From Crossaster papposus (lineage: Eukaryota > Echinodermata > Asteroidea > Velatida > Solasteridae): 64,000 bases of DNA. The position numbers and the translations under genes are program-made. The stretch covers positions 414,754 to 478,753 of the forward strand of contig JBAIAA010000108.1 of assembly GCA_037893245.1 (NCBI GenBank), written 5' to 3'. The notes under the pieces were generated by a model. It was not told the DNA's origin and searched no databases. It saw nothing but the letters and a program-made list of their open reading frames with translations. Positions within the stretch are counted from its first letter, which is position 1; each line of letters opens with the position of its first letter. Shown piece after piece: positions 20,681 through 30,898 of this stretch.

Positions 20681-20939
20681 CTGGGTTGCAGGCCACCGGC
20701 GTCGCTGTCTCATTCGGGCAGAAGGACCCAGCCGGGCACTCGTAGCAGGCGGGCTTAAACGAATCAATCACGGCGTCACTCGGACAGTAGTAGCGCTCTG
20801 AGCAGACGCCCGTGGGTGCCGACAGGCCCGTGCCCTGACAGAAGTGACGAGCCTCGCATGGGACGCAGTCGTCCATGGATCGTCCACCCTCGTCAGAGTT
20901 GATTGTTCCAGGGGGGGCAAGCGGTGGCCGAGTTGGTGC
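20681..20939 (-). CDS. Cysteine-rich repeat gene, exon F (frameshifted at a C7 run)
   Basis: Acceptor CCTTCCAG at the 5' side and CCCAG|GTAGGA at the 3' side. After a C7 homopolymer (20911-20917 on the plus strand, as G) the peptide reads GTINSDEGGRSMDDCVPCEA, then RHFCQGTGLSAPTGVCSERY, YCPSD, ACYECPAGSFCPN and VACNPG, two successive GCC2/GCC3-type modules. Upstream of the run the matching frame is TNSATACPP. The exon is 259 bp; with one C fewer it is 258 (86 codons), phase 1 at both ends. The frame break at a homopolymer may be an assembly error as easily as a mutation. Confidence 0.75.
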
Positions 20940-21119
20940 CTGGAAGGGTTCACAAAAAGACAAAGTGGGTGAAATAAAAGGGGTTTACAAAATCTCAGCT
21001 CCTTAGTTTTTGTCGTTTTCAAACCTTCGTCAAATTGTTGGCATCAGAAAAACACATTTGACACACATTTAACAAACACATGGACTATACACTGAGCTTT
21101 ACCTTACATACGCACTGTG

Positions 21120-21375
21120 GACATTCCTTTGTATTCGTGTAGTTAACAAACTTTGACTAAATACTCATTTTTCTCGCTTCCCCAAAGCAAATTTACCCTC
21201 AAATTAGGATTATGGGCCTCTCAGCTGTCCCTTCTATCTTTTCTATATAACCCTAACCCGTTTTTCCTCTAGCGCTCTTTTTCGGAAACTGAAAAACGGA
21301 TTGTGGACGTGTGCAAGTCCACACACCGTAACCTCTTCCCGCATCGTGTGGACCTATATTGTTCGGAGGTCCACA
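21120..21375. repeat. Dispersed repeat, copy 2, spanning the left-arm edge
   Basis: Related to 6080-6330 (see that entry). Homology crosses 21344, the outer boundary of the left inverted arm, and continues through GTGGAC and TTGTTCG. The left flank and the arm edge are therefore continuous in the older repeat, while the right arm ends abruptly at 35648 in unrelated sequence. Confidence 0.6.
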
Positions 21376-21390
21376 GTGCGTATGCAAGAC

Positions 21391-21600
21391 TAACTCACAC
21401 ACGCACGGACTATATACACACACGCACGAAGTATGCACACACGCACGGACTACGCACACACGCACGGACTACGCAAATCCAGACTACTTACACACATATG
21501 AACTACGTACATACGGACTACGTAAATTACGGACTACATACATACGTACATACATACGGACTATGTACATATGAAATACGTAGATAAAGACTTCGCACAA
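21391..21600. repeat. ACACGCACGGACTA minisatellite
   Basis: Imperfect ~19-bp units built on CACACGCACGGACTACG run from 21391, grading into ACATACGGACTACGTA units. The same array appears inverted at 35392-35601. Confidence 0.7.
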
Positions 21601-21777
21601 AAATTGAGATTTCATAGTCTCTTTCTTTAGTCGTGCACACTTCACACCATATGCATGCGAAGTGGTACGTGCATCCAGTGAGTCCTGTCAACAGGGCTCT
21701 TGAAAGAGGTACAAACAAAACTGCCTCTCTCATTCGTGCAAAAAGCCCAAGTGAATAATTGAGAAACGTAAACTGAC

Positions 21778-21968
21778 CATTTTTCGCAGTAGTGACCGAC
21801 TACACAGGGTGCATTAGTGCCGTCGTCAGGGCTGGATGTGGCTGCGCCAGCCAGGCATAGAAACCCAGCGTCGCAGTTGCCCGTGGGCCAGGACAGTGCA
21901 GAACATCCCCATTAGGCACAGCTGGCACTCCGCTTCCTCCCCGAGTGAGAGCCGGTCGTTAAAGGTAC
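21778..21968 (-). CDS. Cysteine-rich repeat gene, exon E (two frame breaks)
   Basis: Acceptor CCCATCAG, then TFNDRLSLGEEAECQLCLMG and MFC. A frame change follows near TGGCCCACGGGC, after which GNCDAGFLCLAG and CVVGHYCE appear. The end AAAAATG|GTCAGT would give phase 2, but one fewer A gives the expected phase 1. The exon is 191 bp; 189 would be symmetric. Two extra bases therefore explain both breaks. The same bases occur in the inverted copy at 35024-35214. Modules are GCC2/GCC3-like. It precedes exon F on the minus strand. Confidence 0.68.
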
Positions 21969-22929
21969 CTGATGGGATTCGAACCAACCAAAAAACAAAG
22001 GTTAGAAAATCTCCATATGTATGTGCCTACAATCGTTTTAATTTATTCTCATTTTTTTGTCACACCTGCCAAGCTGGCAAAAACAAATGTTCTTTTGTTA
22101 GTCACTGACAAAGTCACTTTTAAGAACTAACATTAAAGTCTGTGGGTTTTGCCAAATTTTTATTTTTTGGCCCCAAATTTTCTCTAGTAAAAAAAATGGA
22201 AACCCATTTTCAAGGTTTTCCAGAGCAGCTGTGAAACCTGTTGAAAGATGGTTAAGTGTTGACATGTACGTTAGATACGCGTTACCCCACCGCCGTGATT
22301 CGCCTCTGTAATAACACGCTGCCACGAGAAAGCGTTATCGCAACAAACCATTGTTACCCATGAACCACCAGCTTGAGCCACGTAGCGCTTTTACAAGCCT
22401 TCTACTAATATCGCTCAAACCCCTGCGGACATTCGGCAAGATTATTAGCGCAAAGATTCATGCGCCTAATCAGACAAACAGACCAAGGCCGTTTTCCAAA
22501 CCCCTGGCTTTGGCTCCGGCTACACCCTATTGCTAAACTGTATGAATGAAGCCTGAGACGAAGAGAAAGCTGGGGTTTGGAAAACAGCCCTTTTTCACCC
22601 GATCATCTCGGCCTGAAGTTCTTCCGCAACGCGCATTTCTGTCCATTCGCTTGGACATCCGAGGTGTTCTCACAATTGTTCCACGTACAAATTTTAATTT
22701 ATCAGAAAAATTGTAGAAATTAACGTACAGAACGTGAAATAAAGCTTTGCTATTATATATTATACGGAATAAGAAACATAAAAGAACTGAAAAGCTACGT
22801 AAACGCCATGATAATTAAGTATAGTGGTAGAAATTTTCATTTTACCAGGGGTGGACGTTCATATCATGTATTGGGCAACTAAATGTTTAGTGATTGCTGC
22901 GAATATCTGCAAGGTTTGAGGGCGACAAT

Positions 22930-23330
22930 TCAAGAGCCCGTTAAACTCTGCGTGGCTCAGGATAATGAACCACCAGTAACAACATCTTTGAAACTTTGTA
23001 AAATCTCCTTCTGAAAACGGGGGGAATCTAGTGCGCATGTGCTATTTATGTATGTAAATAAAGAAAAACAAGTGGGAAGAAAACCCCAGAATGACATTCT
23101 AGGGAAACCCCACAAAATCAGACAAACAGTGAAAACCCAACACACATATCAGGGATACGAACCCAGCCCACAGTGGAAAGTACCAGTACCCCAAGGAAGC
23201 AAAATCTTCAATAAAAAAATAACTTGAGGTTTTCAAGTTATAAAAACGGGGTATAAAACTTGGATCACAGTGGTGGAAAACAAACAAAAGTACCAGCATT
23301 CCAGCCTAATCCCCATCAGGGAAGCATGCC
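22930..23330 (-). mobile_element. Degenerate tRNA-type SINE, left arm copy
   Basis: Read on the minus strand it has a B-box-like GGGTTCGTATCCC, then GATTTTGTGGGGTTTCCCTA and TTCTTCCCACTTG. This body is shared with the elements at 23795 and 24720. It contains internally duplicated segments (CCACTGTG and TCAAGTTAT). The mirror copy is at about 33662-34062. Confidence 0.55.
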
Positions 23331-23470
23331 AAAATAGTTGGTTTTTTTAAGCAATAACTTGAGGTTTAACCATGGAGTGCCCTGTAAATCCCAGTAGAAC
23401 CTCATATAACCTTGAGGTGTAAGACCTAAAGTTACATGTACCTGCTTTTTAGTTTTGCATTTTATCTTAC

Positions 23471-23572
23471 TTGAAGGGCAAGGCATTCTGTTATTATCCA
23501 TTCCTTCTGGACAGTAGTAGCCTGCCAGGCATGGCAGCGTGGTGATCATTCCTTTCTCTGGACATGTTGATC
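23471..23572 (-). CDS. Cysteine-rich repeat gene, exon D
   Basis: 102 bp (34 codons), phase 1 at both ends. Acceptor TTTCCCTAG, donor CCTTCAA|GTAAGA. The peptide reads STCPEKGMITTLPCLAGYYC, PEGMDNNRMPCPS: a single compact module with the GYYC signature. No frame damage. Exon C (24458-24651) ends in phase 1 and exon E starts in phase 1, so the order C-D-E splices in frame. The identical antisense copy lies at 33420-33521 on the plus strand. Confidence 0.8.
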
Positions 23573-23680
23573 CTAGGGAAAAAAAGAAGAAGTAAACGTT
23601 TTAAAATATCAGTGCAAACTGTGAACTAGTGACCACTAGTCTGTTTCCAGACAAATATTACGACACCACAGGCCCGTACG

Positions 23681-23706
23681 CAGGGGGGGGGGGGGGGGGG
23701 GGGGGG
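23681..23706 (+). repeat. G24 homopolymer
   Basis: An uninterrupted run of 24 G starts near 23683. In the right arm it is C23 (33287-33309). This is the only length difference found between the arms. Confidence 0.85.
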
Positions 23707-23794
23707 TGCGACGGGTGCGTACGTACCACCCCAAATTACTAAAAGGTCCTATTTTTGGTCCCATCAGTACAAATTATTTGCATTAATGAAACCA

Positions 23795-23995
23795 TGGATT
23801 CCTCGAAAAGTGTCCTTGGTACTGTGGCTCGAAAGCAAAACAAAAACTGCAGGGAGAAGACAATGAGAGGAAGGTGGGAGGAAAATCCACAAAATCAAGC
23901 AGGGACTGAACACCGGGATTCGAACCTGAGTCGCAGCGGTGGAAAGAAGGCGAGCTAGAAAGAACCGCTACGCCAACCTGACTACCCAAATCCCT
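23795..23995 (-). mobile_element. tRNA-derived SINE, left arm copy
   Basis: On the minus strand, GTCAGGTTGGCGTAGCGG (A box) and AGGTTCGAATCCCGG (B box) lead into a body GATTTTGTGGATTTTCCTCC, CACC and TTGTCTTCTCCCTGCAG. The mirror copy is at 33000-33200. Confidence 0.7.
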
Positions 23996-24457
23996 TTACT
24001 TTCAGAAATACCTAGCCATTTCTATTGGTCGTCAGCCTGTCACAAGGGTGATTTAAAAACGATGATAAAACACCAACTGTTTTGAACTCTTATTTTTCCT
24101 GGTGTCATATGAAATTTGGACTCCTAATAAAAGTGCCTTCTTTTACCCTTTCATTGGTTAAACCCTCACACAGCATGTGCAATACATGAGTTTGTATTTC
24201 ATAATCCCAAATTCACACTACACCACTAACATTTTGTTCTGTGACACATCACTCCTCATTGTGCAGTGCGTGCCTCGCGCATGTAAATCTCTGTATCAAG
24301 AACTATGTCGTTGCCTTAAAACACATCCCAGCAAGGGCAACTATTCGCAGACCCAAAATTGGGAGCACTGTCAAATGGCACGAGCAAAACAAAAATAAAA
24401 AATGCACTAGACATCTACACCGACAGTTCATATGAGCAAAAAAAGCTAGACTTGTAC

Positions 24458-24651
24458 CATTTTGAGAGCTGTTGACGTTGCAGTAGTGCCCGATGTCGCA
24501 GGGTGCGCAGTCTGTCACGTTCTTGTTGCCTGTTCCAGATGATATGGTCCCTGCAGGGCATGGAGTAGGCTGGTAGCTACCTTCCACGCAGTAGCTACCC
24601 TCAGGGCATTCGTTGGGGTTGGGGATGCCGTCACCGCCTTTGCAGTAGTAT
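24458..24651 (-). CDS. Cysteine-rich repeat gene, exon C
   Basis: 194 bp. Acceptor TTCTGACTTCAG in phase 2 and donor CAAAATG|GTACAA in phase 1. The peptide carries YYCKGGDGIPNPNECPEGSY, CVEG, PTPCPAGTISSGTGNKN, DCAPCDIGHYC: textbook GCC2/GCC3-type repeats. The unusual phase-2 entry matches the phase-2 exit of exon B (37613-37820), so the two join as SNC-R-YYC. This identifies the left-arm copy as the gene's own exon, despite the 13-kb intron holding its antisense duplicate (32342-32535). Frame intact. Confidence 0.82.
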
Positions 24652-24719
24652 CTGAAGTCAGAAATATTATTATTATTATTATAATATTTCTGGTACTGAT
24701 ACCAAGGAATCCACAAGAG

Positions 24720-24939
24720 TGCAAGACTGAATTAAACTTGCAAGAAACCTGTAGAGAAGACAGTGAGAAATAATTACAGTTTTGGAGGTGGGAGAAAAGC
24801 CTCGGAAGAATATTCTGGGAAAAACCCACGGAATCATGTAGAAACTAGACCAGGCATCGAATCAAACGAATCGAATCAAACCCGGGCCACAGTGGTGGAA
24901 GGGCAAGGACAGTAACCACTACATCAACCTGACTCCCTA
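24720..24939 (-). mobile_element. tRNA-derived SINE, left arm copy
   Basis: On the minus strand, GGAGTCAGGTTGATGTAGTG (A box), CCCGGGTTTGATTCG (B box), then GATTCCGTGGGTTTTTCCCA and TCTCCCACCTCC, the same family as 23795-23995. The mirror copy lies at 32054-32273. Confidence 0.68.
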
Positions 24940-26094
24940 ACTTGTTCCTGTTGTTTTTTCTTGGTTAAGCAGGTACATGTAAGTATACAGTGCCAATGAT
25001 GTGTTTTAAAGGATAAGCAACTATACATTTGAAGACAAAACACAGTATCATTTTCCATCGATTTAACCAATCACCAAATCACTTCTGTTCAAGCTTCATC
25101 CCCTACCGTGTTCATGCATCCTTCGGCATCACAGCCACATGCAGGTGTACATGGTTGTCCCATCTTGTGACAATGGCAAGCTTGTGTGCGGCACTTGCTT
25201 TTGCACCCACAAGTAACTATAGTTCCATATAGCTACTTGGAACAGATGGTTTACGTAACCACACCACTTATAACCATCTGTCTCCTAAGGATCAGGAACA
25301 ACTACGTCAGCCTTGTTTGCCTGCAGCCATACTTTTGCCTGGTAGTTCGCACGCGACATATGCAATTCCAGAGCGTCAATTGTTGGTGGCAACATTTCAA
25401 GTGCCTTCTTCCCTTTCTGGAAGAATTAAGTCATGCATAGCTCTGTCAACACCTGAACTAGATTGTGTCCATTTGTAAAGCATACATACGACCTCCTCGA
25501 CATCGCTTAATGTCCCATCTCGGCCAACGCCATGCAACAGTTTCGGGTGTTGCAAGTAGACATTCCAGCATAATTTTTGCCATGGCCAGCGCGGAACGAT
25601 GACACAGTATCAACCAGTTATAGCATGAAACCGCTGGAGGGAGGGTCTCGTTGATGATGACGACGTGAACTGGGAAACACTCTTGCTCCTATAATTGGAC
25701 GTGCCACTCATCATCCACACTACTTTGTTGACTGTGTCGTTGTGTGTTGCCAGTTTGCCCCTGAGGAAATGTGCAAGGTCTTCCTTGGTCTTCCTTGGTC
25801 TTCCTTGTTTTCACCTAAGGCGATAAAGTTCTTCCATGCTTGGGGAAGTGGAAGATCATCCCGGTTGATCACCTTACGGATTGGTCTCGTTTCCCCAGCT
25901 CTTTTGCTTCGTGTAGTCGACTTGATCGATAGAGGTCTATATTGATCAAATACAACGTCGATCCTGGACACTGTGCCACGGAACTGCTTCACCACAGTCT
26001 TCTCGAAGGTTTTGGCATAGTCACCAAACGTCTTGCACTTCGGTGGCTTCCCTAGGGACTGTATCAATGCATGACCATCTATTATGATACCGGT
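24940..26094 (-). pseudogene. Transposon-type ORF relic, copy 1 (HALTDCDT family)
   Basis: On the minus strand 26130-25720 reads IIIDGHALIQSLGKPPKCKT, then RIDVVFDQY, STTRSKRAGETRPIRKV and LPQAWKNFIALGENK. It matches the N-terminal half of a large family of repeat-associated proteins in marine invertebrates and cnidarians, which later carry ADTRI and HALTxCDT motifs. Further downstream (to 25240) the frame is broken and about 230 bp present in copy 2 are missing. Conserved acidic residues (IIDG, VVFD) suggest a PIN/XPG-like nuclease fold; that is inference. The copy is head-to-head with copy 2. Confidence 0.6.
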
Positions 26095-26995
26095 TTTTCC
26101 GAAGCAAAAGAGCTGGGAAAACGAGACCAATCCGTAAGGTGATCAACCGGGATGATCTTCCACTTCCCTGAGCATGGAAGAACTTCATCGCCTTCGGTAA
26201 AAACAATTAGGAAGATCTTGCACAGTTCCTCAGTGGCAAACTGGCAACGCACAATGACAGTCAACGAAGTAGTAGTTGGTGGCAGCAAAACAAACAGATT
26301 GTCAACGACAAGGGAAGTCATCCCAACACTGAATGCAAACCACGATCTGGCCGACACAAGGATCATCTTCCATGCCCTTAAAGCTATTGATGCAGGGTAT
26401 GAAACTTGAAAGCATAGCCGTGACACAGATGTCCTGCTCTTGCTCCTTTACTTCACCAGGGAAAAACTCTGCCAGGTGTGGATGATGAGTGGCACGTCCA
26501 AGGAGCAAGAGTCTTTTCCAGTTCACGTCATCATCAACGAGACCCTCCCTCCAGCAGTTGTGGAGAATGTTCTTGGGTTCCATGCCCTAACTGATTGTGA
26601 TACTGTGTCATCGCTCGCTGGCCATGGCAAAAATTAATGCTGGAATGTCTACTTGCAACACCCGGAACTGTTGCATGGCGTTGGCCGAGATGGGACATTA
26701 AGCGATGTCAATGTGTTGGTATGTATGCTTTACAATTCGCCACTCTCTAGTTCAGGTGTTGACAGAGCTATGCATGACTTCTTCCAGAAAGGGAAGAAGG
26801 CACTTGAATGTTGCCACCAACAAGTGACGCTCTGGAATTGCATGTGTTGCGTGCGAACTATACCAGGCACAAGTATGGCTGCAGGCAAACAAGGCTGACG
26901 TAGTTGTTCCTGATCCTTAGGAGACTGGAGGTTGGCAGGCAACTGACAGACGGTTAGAAGTGGTGTGGTTGCGGAAACCATCTGTTCCAAGTACT
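26095..26995 (+). pseudogene. Transposon-type ORF relic, copy 2, inverted to copy 1
   Basis: On the plus strand, starting at SKRAG, the same coding sequence runs with frame changes through ADTRIIFHALKAIDAGYET (26340-26409) and then NVLGFHALTDCDTVSSLAGH (26560-26630) to TSMAAGKQG near 26898. It lacks the N-terminal part, which forms the 185-bp loop between the copies. It ends at 26995, exactly the inner edge of the left inverted arm, whereas the mirrored copy continues 287 bp further (to 29711). Stops and shifts make it non-functional. Confidence 0.6.
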
Positions 26996-27546
26996 TTTAA
27001 ATTTTTTTTAAATATTTTTTTTAGAACTCCACCGTTAGGCCTTCTGTTAATAAACTGTTGGTGTTTGCTTTTATTGAGTGCAAATAAACAACACATGAAG
27101 CTACAATTTCTTAATTGTCATCAGTGACCCAGGTCCCTGTTCCAAATACCTAAGTTGTTGTGCAAGTTCTTGATTTGTGAAATTGCCTCACACTCACAGC
27201 CCTTTAAACTTAACATTTTGCCAAAGAAAAACATGAATTATGGTTGTACATGTTAGCAAAACTGCTTAATGTACATCGTAATAGGTGTGCTTGCAAAATT
27301 AAATATGCCACATCTTTGATTTTGTGTATAGCTGGGCAAACAGTTTATTTGTTGCAAATTAAAAATAAAATAAAATAAACATTCAGTTGAATGGGAACAA
27401 AATGTTTTTTTTATTGTTGTATTAGCGCCCTGATCATTATTCGTTGATTCCCTGTACAAACACCTTGGACAGAATGGATCATAAGATTGTTAAAATGGGG
27501 ATGACCACAAATAAAAAATTGTTAAATAGGGCCCACCAACAAAGAA

Positions 27547-27594
27547 GGGGGGGGGGGGGGGAAGGACAATTGATATGATTCCCCCCCCCCCCCA
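27547..27594. repeat. Facing G and C homopolymers (hairpin potential)
   Basis: About 14 G are followed, after ~25 bases (AAGGACAATTGATATGATT), by about 14 C and an A-run. The G and C runs can pair as a strong hairpin, and the G-run alone could form a quadruplex. Confidence 0.75.
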
Positions 27595-27723
27595 AAAAAA
27601 AAATATATATAATAAAAACAAATAGAAATCGGCATTCATTTCACTGTGTTGAAAAACAATCTGAAGTTTAAACTTTCTCTGCATATTTGGGGTGTGCATA
27701 ATCTCAATCTAGACTTACAGTAC

Positions 27724-27754
27724 TACCATGGAGGAATCTTATTCCTCCATGGTA
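27724..27754. repeat. 14-bp inverted repeat with 3-nt loop
   Basis: TACCATGGAGGAAT, loop CTT, ATTCCTCCATGGTA: perfect arms just upstream of the TIR element. No terminator-like T-run follows. Confidence 0.75.
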
Positions 27755-27776
27755 CTACACTGCACTCTATACAATG

Positions 27777-28430
27777 CGTTTTCACGAAGAGGCAAATTGA
27801 GCCTTTCACGGTCTGAACAAACTTTCGAGATAATCGCTTGTAAAGTTCGTCCTTTTTTCGTTTGGCAGTTTGAAACATAAATATCCATAGAATATACAAG
27901 ATTAAGGTATCATGGGAAAGAAGAGATTTCAATCTTCTTAAATATAGCAAACGTTAAGAAAAATAGGCGATTAGTTTTGCAGAATTAATCAATTAATAGA
28001 ATTGTCTCTTCGTGAAAACGAAAAAACGATACATTAGCAAATTCGCCCGTGGCTGTGAGAGTCAGAATGTATACATTTCCCCATTGCGCCCCCAATTTGT
28101 CTCTTCGTGAAAACGCTAAAAGCCACTTCGCGCCCAATTCGCCCAATTCGCCTCTTCGTGAAAACGCAAAAGGGCACCTGAGGACCAATTCGCCCCTTCA
28201 TAAACACGTTGAAGTCAACGCTATTTCGAATGCGCCTCTTCGTGAAAACGCAAAAGGGCACTTGAGGACCAATTCGCCCATTAGTTAATTAGGTTAATTA
28301 GGATTTAAATGATTTTTTGGATGTATAACTTCACCAGGTTGTAGAAATTGCAATATTTAATCGTTTTCATACAAATTTTTTTTTCGATAAATAGACGATT
28401 TTTCATGAAATTCGCCTCTTCGTGAAAACG
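27777..28430. mobile_element. TIR element with repeated CTTCGTGAAAACG
   Basis: The first 22 bp (CGTTTTCACGAAGAGGC and onward) are inverted at 28409-28430 with one mismatch. The 13-mer CTTCGTGAAAACG recurs in the same direction as the right end at 28008, 28103, 28154 and 28238, often as CGCCTCTTCGTGAAAACG followed by CAAAAGGGCAC. No coding capacity and no clear target duplication. TTTTCACGAAG is also the core of the unrelated-looking element at 6912-9174. Confidence 0.62.
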
Positions 28431-29320
28431 GTGACGAATGGAGGGAAATCTGCATCAAATAACTACACGTATAGAAACAAAATGTGTGTGCACAAATCCT
28501 ACCTGTATTTATGCATACTGTATAATTTTATGACCTACATTTTGTACAGTGTGGGCTATACTTATTATAATAATTGCCCTCCAGTTTCTGCAGAAACTCT
28601 CAGAGGAGTGCTTATAGCTTGACCTGACCCAGTCCGAGCGTGGTCAGTTGGGCATTCCCCTACTGACCACCTGTTGGTGACATTGGTTGACTGTTGTCAT
28701 ATCACAACTGGCATGTTTTATGAGGCATTGAGTGATTAGACTGATACTTATCCCCAGAGGAGACACGTTCCCATTAATCTTCTCTCCGAAAAGGATGTGG
28801 AATTTTGAGAAAGTTTTAAATGGGAGAAATTCGTAATGCAAATGCAGGAATAGCAAGTTCCAAACTTGATCATGAGAGAACAATTTGTATCTCTAAGTTT
28901 CGATCCATAACAGAATAATATACGAACGGCACTAAAAACCGGAATCTACAAATAAATAAATACAGAATATGCATCTTTTCGCATACAGCCTAAAACTCTA
29001 ACACAAGACAACAGTTTGTGTCTTTAAGCTTGGGTTAATCAAAACCACAAGAAAATGTCCGCCAAACACTTTAACAAGTTAATCATAACTGCGGAATAGA
29101 AATTCAATAAAAATATTCAATCATCCCAGAATTTGGGACCATAGTCAGTTGATCACCCCGACTTCATAAAACACCAAAAGTCTATATAGTCGGCAGGCCA
29201 ACCCCGGGAAATATGCTTTAAAAAATTGTTGATGGCATTTTTTGTTCAAAGCTGGCAACCATGCTAGAAAGTATCACTATGGTCCAGGCTTTCAGAATCA
29301 CTCGGTTGCCAAAATGGCAT

Positions 29321-29693
29321 TTGACCTTGAAGGTCAAATTTGGGGGTCAAAAGGTCAAACTTTCAATTGTTTTTATTTTGTCTTCTACTTTCATATAACA
29401 TCAAGTTTGGCACGAACAATTGAATATTTAATGAGTTATAAGGGTTTTAACTTCTAAAATAATAGGTAAATATTAAGCGATTTATGAATACAAATGCTTT
29501 TTACTCATTTATGCTTTGGAATACGCATAATGTAAGATGCATTCATTTTAAAGTTACTTTTACCAGAAATTATCCTTGCTTCTTCATCAACAAGGCACCA
29601 CAGTGGCTGGAAGCCATATAAGTGTCTAGTTTCGAAAGGTATGTATGACATTCAAGGTCAAATTTCAAGGTCAAAAGGTCAAATTTTACTTTT
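29321..29693. repeat. Two AGGTCA-rich segments
   Basis: TTGACCTTGAAGGTCAAA and GGGTCAAAAGGTCAA occur at 29321-29358. AAGGTCAAATTTCAAGGTC followed by AAAAGGTCAAAT occurs at 29653-29693. Each block has two AGGTCA-type hexamers two bases apart, a DR2 arrangement that nuclear receptors can bind. Repeats of this kind also occur as plain interspersed DNA in invertebrates, so a regulatory role is not established. Confidence 0.45.
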
Positions 29694-29710
29694 ATGCCAA
29701 AGAAGAATCG

Positions 29711-30898
29711 ACTTGTTCCTGTTGTTTTTTCTTGGTTAAGCAGGTAAGTATACAGCGCCAATGATGTGATTTAAAGGATAAGCAGCTGTACATTTGAAGA
29801 CATAACACATCATTTTCCATAGATTTAACCCATCACCAAATCACTTCTGTTTAAGCTTCATCCCGTGTGCATGCATCCATCAGCATCACAGCCACATGCA
29901 GGTATGCATATGGTTGTCCCATCTTGTGCAAATGGCAAGCTTGTGTGCGGCACTTGCTTTTGCACCCACATGTAACTGTAGTTCCAAACAGCTACTTAGT
30001 ACTTGGAACAGATGGTTTCCGCAACCACACCACTTCTAACCGTCTGTCAGTTGCCTGCCAACCTCCAGTCTCCTAAGGATCAGGAACAACTACGTCAGCC
30101 TTGTTTGCCTGCAGCCATACTTGTGCCTGGTATAGTTCGCACGCAACACATGCAATTCCAGAGCGTCACTTGTTGGTGGCAACATTCAAGTGCCTTCTTC
30201 CCTTTCTGGAAGAAGTCATGCATAGCTCTGTCAACACCTGAACTAGAGAGTGGCGAATTGTAAAGCATACATACCAACACATTGACATCGCTTAATGTCC
30301 CATCTCGGCCAACGCCATGCAACAGTTCCGGGTGTTGCAAGTAGACATTCCAGCATTAATTTTTGCCATGGCCAGCGAGCGATGACACAGTATCACAATC
30401 AGTTAGGGCATGGAACCCAAGAACATTCTCCACAACTGCTGGAGGGAGGGTCTCGTTGATGATGACGTGAACTGGAAAAGACTCTTGCTCCTTGGACGTG
30501 CCACTCATCATCCACACCTGGCAGAGTTTTTCCCTGGTGAAGTAAAGGAGCAAGAGCAGGACATCTGTGTCACGGCTATGCTTTCAAGTTTCATACCCTG
30601 CATCAATAGCTTTAAGGGCATGGAAGATGATCCTTGTGTCGGCCAGATCGTGGTTTGCATTCAGTGTTGGGATGACTTCCCTTGTCGTTGACAATCTGTT
30701 TGTTTTGCTGCCACCAACTACTACTTCGTTGACTGTCATTGTGCGTTGCCAGTTTGCCACTGAGGAACTGTGCAAGATCTTCCTAATTGTTTTTACCGAA
30801 GGCGATGAAGTTCTTCCATGCTCAGGGAAGTGGAAGATCATCCCGGTTGATCACCTTACGGATTGGTCTCGTTTCCCCAGCTCTTTTGCTTCGGAAAA
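29711..30898 (-). pseudogene. Transposon-type ORF relic, copy 3 (mirror of copy 2, longer)
   Basis: 30898-29998 is the mirror of copy 2, with the ADTRI and HALTDCDT segments on the minus strand. The element continues beyond the arm edge to 29711, where ACTTGTTCCTGTTG begins, the same end sequence as copy 1 at 24940. This copy therefore keeps an element end that copy 2 has lost. Frames are broken as in copy 2. Confidence 0.6.

Larger units (their letters stand above)
21344..26995 (+). repeat. Left arm of a 5.65-kb inverted repeat
   Basis: Every landmark from 21344 to 26995 recurs in reverse complement between 35648 and 29998 with a constant coordinate sum (56992 outside and 56993 inside a G/C homopolymer). 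The homopolymer is G24 on the left and C23 on the right. I found only two substitutions in translated segments, near 22977 and 26120. The arm carries three exons of the minus-strand cysteine-rich gene, three SINEs and a palindromic transposon relic. Confidence 0.93.
26996..29997. other. Spacer of the inverted repeat (3.0 kb)
   Basis: Unique sequence between the arms, without a recognisable gene. It holds G/C homopolymers (27547-27594), a small palindrome (27724-27754), a TIR element (27777-28430), two AGGTCA-rich segments (29321-29358 and 29653-29693) and, at its right end, the outer part of a transposon relic (29711-29997). Confidence 0.7.
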
